A stretch of DNA of 24,455 nt from a virus. Shown one piece after another: positions 13,057 through 19,116 of the stretch. The DNA lies in the IMG/VR virus record IMGVR_UViG_3300037336_000334, positions 1-24,455 of that record; one strand, 5' to 3'. Both the position numbers and the translations under genes were made by a program. A model generated the notes under the pieces. The model saw only the letters and a list, made by a program, of their open reading frames with translations. It searched no databases and had not been told where the DNA came from. Position 1 is the stretch's first letter, and each line of letters opens with the position of its first letter.

Positions 13057-13367
13057 TCCTCAATTGGTTTTGATTCGGTGAAATTTACTTTTTCTGGAGT
13101 TTTCTTTGTGATTACAAAGTGCGGAACCATCTTGCGAGATTCGCTATTAAACCACGCTTCTTTCTTCGTAGAATACTGCAATGATTTCTTTTCAAGAATC
13201 CAAGCACTTATCCAGTGCGCTTCGCTTTTTGTCACATTATAATCCTGTCCGTAATATTGGGAAGAAGGAATCAGCGCTTCAGAACCATCAAAGGCAACGG
13301 CCTTTAAACATTTTTCGGAAATATCGGTAAGGCTTTCAAGCCTTACCGAATAACATAGCACTTTCAT
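13044..13367 (-). CDS. Hypothetical protein of the IbrAB-helicase operon (107 aa)
   Basis: The N-terminus is strand-rich (MKVLCYSVRLESLTDIS; CLKAVAFDGSEALIPSSQYYGQ), followed by a helical and aromatic part (EAHWISAWILEKKSLQYSTKKEAWF) and a charged C-terminus. The 'VRLESLTDISEKCLKAVAFDGSEALIP' stretch has the look of a small beta-domain that might bind nucleic acid, but I know no family for it. The start codon shares one base with the upstream stop (TAATG), and its end overlaps the helicase start by 13 nt. It is therefore a co-expressed, probably functional member of the system. Confidence 0.65.
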   Translation of the reverse strand: MKVLCYSVRLESLTDISEKCLKAVAFDGSEALIPSSQYYGQDYNVTKSEAHWISAWILEKKSLQYSTKKEAWFNSESRKMVPHFVITKKTPEKVNFTESKPIEEWKR

Positions 13368-13711
13368 TATTTATTAATTAATTTTCCATCTTTAAAAAAC
13401 AATCCGAAAGCGCGATACTGCAAAGTACCTTTTGCCTTTTCAACCTCTGAAAAATCAATATGTCTTTTAATGAAATTAGGAAGATTATCTAAATCAAAAT
13501 CAAGACTTCCCGTTATATACATTCCTTTTTTGTCTGTTTTAGTTGACATCAACATTAATTTTGCTGAATTTCCAAAAACATGAACTTGTTTAAACCAATT
13601 GTCTTTTTCTGTGGTAAAACGTCTTAACCACGAAAAATCATCTCCTTGCATGATACTTAATATGTCCCAAGAAGTTCTTTGCTGTGTTTTTGCTATTGTA
13701 TTCATAATCAT
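13367..13711 (-). CDS. First gene of the IbrAB-helicase operon, hypothetical (114 aa)
   Basis: This alpha/beta protein has no recognised family. Visible features are a helical N-terminus (TIAKTQQRTSWDILSIMQGDDFSWLRRF), strands (VHVFGNSAKLMLMST, MYITGSLDFDLDNL) and a basic end. A second ATG two codons in (13705) is also possible. A Bacteroidota consensus promoter and operator lie ~45-75 nt upstream, and a GGAG-containing stretch (CCTCCGGAGCAGGAG, minus strand) sits ~12-27 nt before the start. That resembles a Shine-Dalgarno region, uncommon in this phylum. It is the leader gene of the seven-gene minus-strand cargo operon. Confidence 0.63.
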   Translation of the reverse strand: MIMNTIAKTQQRTSWDILSIMQGDDFSWLRRFTTEKDNWFKQVHVFGNSAKLMLMSTKTDKKGMYITGSLDFDLDNLPNFIKRHIDFSEVEKAKGTLQYRAFGLFFKDGKLINK

Positions 13712-13757
13712 TTCGCGACTTTATTCTCCTGCTCCGGAGGTTCTTATTAATTATATA

Positions 13758-13788
13758 CAAATGTAACGCTTATGTTACATCTTTGCAA
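13758..13788 (-). promoter_or_regulatory. Consensus Bacteroidota promoter with operator, cargo operon
   Basis: On the minus strand TTG (13788-13786), exactly 20 nt, then TACATTTG (13765-13758) gives a full -33/-7 promoter. ATGTAAC-N6-GTTACAT (13761-13780), with 7-bp arms, overlaps the -7 box, the classic position for a repressor such as the XRE protein encoded in the same operon. It lies immediately after the end of terL. Confidence 0.7.
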
Positions 13789-13816
13789 GTAAAAAATGTT
13801 AAAGTTTTGTTTTTTT

Positions 13817-15517
13817 TTAAAACACACCAGGATCACTTCCTGAAACTTGTGAATGTGTGTTTACATACTGCACAAATGCTGGCCTGTAGATTAGATATTT
13901 GAACGCATCGCTAAAATTAGTAGAAAACATTGGGCGCAAATGCATCGCTAATTTTTCGGATGATTTGTCTTTATGAATAGATCTACTTCCGTTTCTGTCG
14001 GTTTTTACCAATATTTTTGTGAGTTCTAGCGATGATTTAGTGCATTTACACTGAAACTTATCTATTTTTAATTTAATTAAACCTGGAGCCGTTTCTGCCA
14101 TCATGGTTTTGGCAAAATTAAATTCTTCTTCTTGGTAAATTGTACCTTGATTTAATGATTTTAAATTAACAATCCATCCGGTAGCAACACCGTTATCTGT
14201 TTCAATAGCTTTTTTTATAGCGGTAGCCCAATCTCGTTTGGTTTTAGAATTTTGATTACCCGAACGGTCATAGTATAATTCTAAAATTTTAACTTTGTGA
14301 TGTTTAAAGAATTCTCTAAATTTTTGTCCTAATTGAATTTCGTTCTCTGGAGCCAAAGTATAAAATTCTTTTAGTAGATATAAGTAGTTGCCTTTTGGCT
14401 GCGCTATAATCATACTACACATATCTCCAAAGTCAACGCCTGCTTCTAGTTTCGCTTCGTGATTAATATATCGCAAAGCCAAACTACTCTCTACAATCTT
14501 ATCTGTGATGGCAAACTGGTCATAATAAGAATTTATGACGCCATCTTCATAATAATGATGTTCGCCCAGGTTTCCATAAAATTTTTCGCCTTTAGTTAAA
14601 TTTACTTTAAACGAGCAAATGGCGCTTTTAAATTCTTCTATTCCTAAAGCCTTCAAACTGTCTTTAAAAAATCCTTCGGTTAAAATGTCAACATTCACAA
14701 ACGAAGAAACAACATAGAAAAATGTTAAATCTTTTCGAACTCTAATCCAGCGTTCTGTCCAGCGCACTAAGTTTTTCTTTAATGATTGCACTTTTATTTT
14801 ATCACCATCTTTTTGGGCATTGTACAGCTCGCATTTTATATCGTTTAATACAATAGAAACTTCCAGCGCCATTTTCACTTGTTCGAGTTGCATGTTTTTT
14901 TCAGTCTGCAAAATCCATTCATCATCGCCATCAAGAATATTTGGCATATCGGTAGTAAATGTTCGACCACGATAAAAAACAGAATGACCAAAATGAGCAT
15001 ATTCTCCACGAATAGCAGGCGTTAATTTTTTTAATCTATCTGATTTTAATAATCTGGCTTCATCACCATAAATATGCTGATAAGAGTTTCCTGCTAATCC
15101 TGATGGTTGATCTAAACTTCCAAGATTAAAAAACACACCATTAAAAATAGATATTGTGTGTTTATAAATTTCAACAGGCTTATATGGCAGCTTGAAATGT
15201 TTAGGCGGACGTTGATCTGTCACATAATGAATTCCTTCTTTCCATCCTTCGCGGTTCCAACCTTCAAGCAGTGTTGGAACTACATTTTTCAACGCATTAG
15301 TGTACGTGTCTGAAACAAACACTTGTTGACTGCGTGGCATGTCGTAAATAATGTTCTGGGAACGTTTTCCCATGATTTCAGTCGTTTTTGCAGTTGCACG
15401 ACCTGCCACAAGATATAAGTCTTTTGGCTGCATTAAATCAATCAAAATCGTTAGCCAATTGGCATAAATCGAATTAACGTTTAAATCATCAAAGTTTACG
15501 TGCGTTCTCCTGCTCAT
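13817..15517 (-). CDS. terL: Terminase large subunit (566 aa)
   Basis: This is the ATP-driven DNA-packaging motor and headful or cos nuclease. The ATPase part has Walker A GRATAKTT (39-46) and Walker B HIYGDEA (148-154). The nuclease part has an RNase H-like Asp strand GVDFGDM (360-366), then YYDRSGN (415-421), and a late Asp in NFSDAFKYLI. The length is typical. Its start overlaps the 211-aa gene by 29 nt. No clear terminator follows, so late transcription may run into the cargo operon promoter region. In most tailed phages portal follows directly; here it is ~6 kb away. Confidence 0.9.
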   Translation of the reverse strand: MSRRTHVNFDDLNVNSIYANWLTILIDLMQPKDLYLVAGRATAKTTEIMGKRSQNIIYDMPRSQQVFVSDTYTNALKNVVPTLLEGWNREGWKEGIHYVTDQRPPKHFKLPYKPVEIYKHTISIFNGVFFNLGSLDQPSGLAGNSYQHIYGDEARLLKSDRLKKLTPAIRGEYAHFGHSVFYRGRTFTTDMPNILDGDDEWILQTEKNMQLEQVKMALEVSIVLNDIKCELYNAQKDGDKIKVQSLKKNLVRWTERWIRVRKDLTFFYVVSSFVNVDILTEGFFKDSLKALGIEEFKSAICSFKVNLTKGEKFYGNLGEHHYYEDGVINSYYDQFAITDKIVESSLALRYINHEAKLEAGVDFGDMCSMIIAQPKGNYLYLLKEFYTLAPENEIQLGQKFREFFKHHKVKILELYYDRSGNQNSKTKRDWATAIKKAIETDNGVATGWIVNLKSLNQGTIYQEEEFNFAKTMMAETAPGLIKLKIDKFQCKCTKSSLELTKILVKTDRNGSRSIHKDKSSEKLAMHLRPMFSTNFSDAFKYLIYRPAFVQYVNTHSQVSGSDPGVF

Positions 15518-16124
15518 TTGGGAATATTTTTAATGGTAGAACCAAAGCTTCTTCTTTGATACGAATTTTTTCGCGTTCTGTTAGTTCTGGAAGCGAATCG
15601 ATAAACTTGGCGAGCTTGTTTCTGTCGGCAGGCGTTGAAAATTCTGAAACTCGTGCATCTAAAGAATATAGTTTCATTGGTTTTTGAAACAATTCGTCTG
15701 GTAAATCTTCTTGTTCTGGTTCGTTCAATCCTCTTATTTCGATGATATCGCGAATTGATTTTATAATGGCAATAGCTTCTTTGGCATCTTTTACAGACAA
15801 CATGGCAAAGTGGAGCATTTTGTCTGCTTTATCAGAATAAATGTTTCTCCAGGCAGTTTTTGAAACTACATTGTCCTTATAAAAATATTCTCGCGCCTGA
15901 TCAATAACTTGTTTTGCTTTATAACGTGACAATTGATTGACCAACATTAAATCTTTAACAATGGCTTCGTCGTTTGAGAATTTATCAATTCGCAATAGCA
16001 TGCCACGAACTTTGTCTAATAGTTCAAGATATTGCACAATTTCGGGCGGCGCATTTTGCACATTGCCTTTTTCCATGAACTCGTAGATGTCTTGTAAATC
16101 GATATCGTTAATTGTCATCACCAA
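15489..16124 (-). CDS. Packaging-associated protein between TerS and TerL (211 aa)
   Basis: The protein is almost entirely helical. The N-terminal region (NDIDLQDIYEFMEKGNVQNAPPEIVQYLELLDKVRGML) and the central SRYKAKQVIDQAREYF segment suggest helical hairpins; the latter looks HTH-like. The C-terminus is DSLPELTEREKIRIKEEALVLPL. Its place between TerS-like and TerL genes, with overlaps of 17 nt and 29 nt, points to a terminase partner. It may be the true DNA-recognising subunit or a packaging accessory. A second ATG lies at 16118. Confidence 0.65.
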   Translation of the reverse strand: MVMTINDIDLQDIYEFMEKGNVQNAPPEIVQYLELLDKVRGMLLRIDKFSNDEAIVKDLMLVNQLSRYKAKQVIDQAREYFYKDNVVSKTAWRNIYSDKADKMLHFAMLSVKDAKEAIAIIKSIRDIIEIRGLNEPEQEDLPDELFQKPMKLYSLDARVSEFSTPADRNKLAKFIDSLPELTEREKIRIKEEALVLPLKIFPNEQENARKL

Positions 16125-16437
16125 ATAAGCATTGATTTCTAATATTGTTTGTTTCTATTTCCTTGCTTTCCTTTAGGAAAATTTGTGCTGCAGTAATATT
16201 GCCACTTTCTGCAAGCTCGCGCTGTTTGTTCATTATATTGAACTGTGCGGTTAGTTTTCCTGCTTCGTATGCTTGTCGAACATCGTGTTCTTTGTTGGTC
16301 CAGAAATGCATAAAAACCGAACGTTCTATGTCTAGTTTTTTTGCAACTAGCTCTGGCGAAAAATTGCACGCTGCTAAATCCATAATGGATTGCAGTTCTT
16401 CATCAGATAAAACAAGTTTTTCAGGAAGGAGTTTCAT
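16108..16437 (-). CDS. terS: Terminase small subunit-like protein (109 aa)
   Basis: The N-terminal segment LSDEELQSIMDLAACNFSPELVAKKLDIERSVFMHFW (residues ~10-46) is a helix-turn-helix. It is followed by a long helical region YEAGKLTAQFNIMNKQRELAESGNITAAQIFLKES, the usual design of a phage small terminase (DNA-binding domain plus oligomerisation helices). It would recognise the packaging site and hand DNA to TerL. It overlaps the 56-aa membrane protein upstream by 17 nt and the 211-aa gene by 17 nt. The family assignment is by architecture and position. Confidence 0.72.
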   Translation of the reverse strand: MKLLPEKLVLSDEELQSIMDLAACNFSPELVAKKLDIERSVFMHFWTNKEHDVRQAYEAGKLTAQFNIMNKQRELAESGNITAAQIFLKESKEIETNNIRNQCLFGDDN

Positions 16438-16591
16438 TTTTTGCTTTTATTAATAAAAAAATCCCAAACAGAAAGTTTAAGAATGCCGCCAGAACCAAAA
16501 TATTTACTTTCGGATGTTCTTTGTGATAATCGGAAAGTATTCCTAGTAGAAAGGAAAATAGTATGAATAAAATTGCTATTGCTTTTTTCAT
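16421..16591 (-). CDS. Small two-helix membrane protein (56 aa)
   Basis: The frame starts MKKAIAILFILFSFLLGIL and, after a short hydrophilic loop (SDYHKEHPKVN), continues with a second hydrophobic segment ILVLAAFLNFLFGIFLLI. Both segments are long enough to span the membrane. The 56-aa frame lies in an otherwise unexplained gap and overlaps the TerS-like gene by 17 nt, which supports it being real. It may be a second small holin/antiholin-like protein or another membrane accessory; neither role is shown. Confidence 0.62.
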   Translation of the reverse strand: MKKAIAILFILFSFLLGILSDYHKEHPKVNILVLAAFLNFLFGIFLLIKAKNETPS

Positions 16592-16593
16592 AA

Positions 16594-16662
16594 TTATGCT
16601 GCTGTAGTTGTCATTTCTTGCAAATCATATAATTCTTTTTTTGTCCAAGTTGATTTTTTCAT
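16594..16662 (-). CDS. Possible 22-aa micro-gene
   Basis: MKKSTWTKKELYDLQEMTTTAA starts one nucleotide after the stop of the PLD-like gene and ends two nucleotides before the start of the 56-aa membrane protein. The tight fit in the operon suggests that it is translated, perhaps to couple its neighbours. There is no other evidence, and the size alone leaves doubt. Confidence 0.38.
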   Translation of the reverse strand: MKKSTWTKKELYDLQEMTTTAA

Positions 16663-16663
16663 C

Positions 16664-17260
16664 TCAATATTTCTTTAGGTTAGCATTCGTAAATAGTTCT
16701 TTTCTAAAATCATACAATCCTTTGCTGTTGGCAAAAACATATTGTTCGTAATGCGCATTTTCTGACCAGTTTCCTGAACCTTCGACGACGAAATGAAAGT
16801 CGTGTGTTTTTAACAAACAAACTTTGGCGTGTGACCAGGCATATTGCACTTTAAAATTTGGTCTAGTCGAAACCATCGCCATCAAGTTGTCTATCGTCAC
16901 TGGATTTCGTTTAATCATACTGTCCGAAATCATCAGCGTAACTTGCTCTACCATTCCTTTATCATGCAATTCTATTAATGCATCAATAACACGGCGTGAA
17001 ATAGAATAGGTTGACGCATACAATTCTTTTATTGGATAATGCTTTGCCACCATCGGGATGAACGTAAACGCATTAAACGCTGTATCGGATTGAAGGAAGA
17101 AAAATTCTTCTGGAGTTGGAACACGTATTAAATCACTTTCGAGATTTGAAACTTTTTGATAGTGTGAAACAATGTATTTCGACACAAACAACTCAGACAA
17201 CTTTTCTTCCTTTGTTTCCTGTTTTTTTTCTGGATTGAAAAATCTATTTCCCATCAGCAA
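16664..17260 (-). CDS. Phospholipase D-like nuclease family protein (198 aa)
   Basis: Residues 143-168 read SHAKVCLLKTHDFHFVVEGSGNWSEN. H144 and K146 form the HxK of the PLD (HKD) motif, followed by the GSGN(W)S turn typical of PLD-type nucleases such as Nuc. The usual Asp four residues after Lys is replaced (KVCLLK), but Asp154 and Glu160 lie nearby. Only one HKD motif is present, so an active enzyme would be a dimer. Its place between capsid/tail genes and the terminase is unusual. It might act in packaging, host DNA degradation or recombination. It overlaps the 295-aa gene by 17 nt; MGNRFF at 17254 is an alternative start. Confidence 0.68.
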   Translation of the reverse strand: MLMGNRFFNPEKKQETKEEKLSELFVSKYIVSHYQKVSNLESDLIRVPTPEEFFFLQSDTAFNAFTFIPMVAKHYPIKELYASTYSISRRVIDALIELHDKGMVEQVTLMISDSMIKRNPVTIDNLMAMVSTRPNFKVQYAWSHAKVCLLKTHDFHFVVEGSGNWSENAHYEQYVFANSKGLYDFRKELFTNANLKKY

Positions 17261-18131
17261 TACCTAATCTAGTGTTTACTAAATTCAATCGGTATTGTCT
17301 GTCATCAATCGCTTGATTGAGTTTTTGTTTTTCGGCATCGCTTTTGGCTTTTTTTAATGCGGCTCTTTTTTTGCTTAAAAATGTCGCTGATGATGTTCTG
17401 TATTTTGCCAATTCTTCATTGGTCATTAGGTCAACTTCACGCTTGGCAACTACTTCTGTGAATAATTTGTGTTTGCCTAATAGTTCGCCTGTTTCTTTGT
17501 AGTGGTTTAATTCGTTCCACAACAAACTATTTTCTGTAAAGGCAGCATCACAAAGCGTAACGATCTCTTTCTTTTCGTCTTCGGTTCCTTCAAAAGTTTT
17601 TTCGGCTATTTGTTGCACAATCGCGTGAAGTTCTTGATATCGTTTATGTGCAGCAATTCTTTTTCCTACGACTACATAAATGATTTCTGGACAATCAGCA
17701 TCGTTTAAATAAGGAAACTCTTCGCGTATTGGCGTTAATTCTTCGCCTGGTATTACTTTATAACCTTCGGGTGCGTTTTCGGGCATTTCAATATGGTCAA
17801 ATAATTTATTGGCTAGTTTAGCATCTTCTGAACTTTCGGGAAAATCGTTCAATTCTTTAAAATCAAGAACTTCCTCTTCTTTTACTTCAATTTCATTTGC
17901 ATCTACTGGCGAGTGAAGTTCTAAATCAGTAATGCCATTCAATGTTTTTAAATCATAAAGCAAATTCTTTAATCCATCTTCAGTAAAGCCAGAACGATTG
18001 TAGCGCGCTTCAAATTGATGGCTTTTGTTTGGCAGTTGCTTATACAATTCAAATGCTTTGTTAAACTGTTCGTACTTGTTGTCAGATAGATTTTGAAGAA
18101 AACCTAAGACGATTATTTTTATACTTTTCAT
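17244..18131 (-). CDS. Phage protein of unknown function (295 aa)
   Basis: This is the first gene of the packaging transcript. The N-terminal half contains short strands and helices; the middle is acidic (EIEVKEEEVLDFKELNDFPESSEDAKL). The C-terminal third is a long basic helical region (KYRTSSATFLSKKRAALKKAKSDAEKQKLNQAIDDRQYRL), probably a coiled coil. No catalytic motif is seen. I recall similar proteins beside terminases in Bacteroidota prophages without a known role. It lies ~26 nt behind the predicted transcription start of promoter 18163-18200. Confidence 0.65.
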   Translation of the reverse strand: MKSIKIIVLGFLQNLSDNKYEQFNKAFELYKQLPNKSHQFEARYNRSGFTEDGLKNLLYDLKTLNGITDLELHSPVDANEIEVKEEEVLDFKELNDFPESSEDAKLANKLFDHIEMPENAPEGYKVIPGEELTPIREEFPYLNDADCPEIIYVVVGKRIAAHKRYQELHAIVQQIAEKTFEGTEDEKKEIVTLCDAAFTENSLLWNELNHYKETGELLGKHKLFTEVVAKREVDLMTNEELAKYRTSSATFLSKKRAALKKAKSDAEKQKLNQAIDDRQYRLNLVNTRLGIADGK

Positions 18132-18145
18132 AAAATATTATTTTT

Positions 18146-18179
18146 AGTAATTACTTAAAGTACAAATTTGGTAATTACC
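18146..18179. promoter_or_regulatory. Two GTAATTAC palindromes in the packaging promoter
   Basis: AGTAATTACT (18146-18155) and GGTAATTACC (18170-18179) share the palindromic core GTAATTAC and are spaced 24 bp centre to centre. One is in the promoter spacer and one near the transcription start. GGTAATTACC recurs at 7802-7811 before the portal operon. Confidence 0.42.
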
Positions 18180-18200
18180 TTTTTGAAAAGTAGTAACATG
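18163..18200 (-). promoter_or_regulatory. Phage late promoter, packaging operon (Pc)
   Basis: On the minus strand CATGTTACTA (18200-18191), 20 nt, then CAAATTTG (18170-18163), one base off TAnnTTTG. It follows the terminator of the capsid operon by 9 nt, so one transcript stops and the next starts here. Confidence 0.65.
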
Positions 18201-18209
18201 ACACAATAC

Positions 18210-18241
18210 AAAAAGCCGTTGAATGAATCCAACGGCTTTTT
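18210..18241. terminator. Terminator of the capsid operon
   Basis: AAAAAGCCGTTG (18210-18221) pairs perfectly with CAACGGCTTTTT (18230-18241) around an 8-nt loop, with T/A runs on both sides, so it can work in both directions. It lies 20 nt after the stop of the tail-tube-like gene. Confidence 0.8.
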
Positions 18242-18261
18242 TCTCCAATCTAAAAATCAAA

Positions 18262-19089
18262 CTATGCGCGAGACAATTCAATTAAATAAAAAACTCCACC
18301 ATCTTTATAAACTCTATAATTAATTACAGAACCGTTTAAAGCTGTCCAAGAAAATCCTTTCTCTTGAATAAATCTTAAAGTTCCAGTGTCAACCGAATTT
18401 ATCACCAAAGGATTTGTTCCTCCAGATCCAATAAATGTTATAATGTCGTTATGAACTAGGTCAAAAACTGCATCATCAATCGCTAAAACAGTAACTGCAT
18501 TAGTGACTGGCAATCTATATTGATATCCATTCTCTTCTGTAACTTCGATACTAGTAGCATCAGCAACAGCCGTTGGCGCAGTAGTTACAATTTCGCCATA
18601 ATAATCACCAGGAACGAAATTAGATTTTGCAAACGCTTCAAATTTCAACATCCAGAATTTAGCATCGTTATTCAATGTTCTTGATGGTTTCAATTGTAAT
18701 GGCGAACATGGCGTTCCAATTACTTCGTAGTAATCTTGATCACATGATTTGTGAAGAATGTAAACATTTCTTCCTAACCAGTTTTGAACAAATTCTTTTA
18801 CTTCGGCCTTGTTCCCTGGATGCTGTGTTTCAAACATCGACTTGATAGAAACACTATCTTCATCACCATCAGATTCTACTGCTGCAGAACCTTTTGATTT
18901 GGTAGTATACATTTCGTGGAAGAAACCGTTTGGCTTCATCACAAAACTACCTAAATGTTTTACTCCGTTTGCATCTCTTGGAGGATATACTAATACATCA
19001 TCTGCATCGATAATGATTACTTTATCCATACCAGAACCAGAACCGGGAGAAATCCCGATTGGTCTGGCTAAATTTACTTTTACGTACAT
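18262..19089 (-). CDS. Probable major tail-tube or head-completion protein (275 aa)
   Basis: The protein is rich in beta-strands (MYVKVNLARPIGI; DKVIIIDADDVLVYPP; YQYRLPVTNAVTVLAI; GGVFYLIELSRA). The stretch WLGRNVYILHKSCDQDYYEVIGTPCSPLQLKPSRTLN (residues ~104-140), followed by FWMLKFEAF, resembles tail-tube-like proteins of Bacteroidota phages as I remember them: a 'voiVIh.dC....y.iGt.c.Pl.l' strand pattern. The C-terminal ~90 residues look like an added beta-domain. Its place 27 nt after the major capsid gene would also fit a capsid decoration protein. It ends 20 nt before a strong terminator. Confidence 0.6.
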   Translation of the reverse strand: MYVKVNLARPIGISPGSGSGMDKVIIIDADDVLVYPPRDANGVKHLGSFVMKPNGFFHEMYTTKSKGSAAVESDGDEDSVSIKSMFETQHPGNKAEVKEFVQNWLGRNVYILHKSCDQDYYEVIGTPCSPLQLKPSRTLNNDAKFWMLKFEAFAKSNFVPGDYYGEIVTTAPTAVADATSIEVTEENGYQYRLPVTNAVTVLAIDDAVFDLVHNDIITFIGSGGTNPLVINSVDTGTLRFIQEKGFSWTALNGSVINYRVYKDGGVFYLIELSRA

Positions 19090-19116
19090 AATAAATATTT
19101 TTTAGCTTAAAGCGAA

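Noticed and set aside
18809-19105. Plus-strand frames opposite capsid, tail-tube, protease and terminase genes
   Set aside because: Several plus-strand frames of 60-100 codons (such as this one) lie wholly opposite strong minus-strand genes, have Cys/Ser/Phe-rich composition typical of antisense shadows, and lack promoters.
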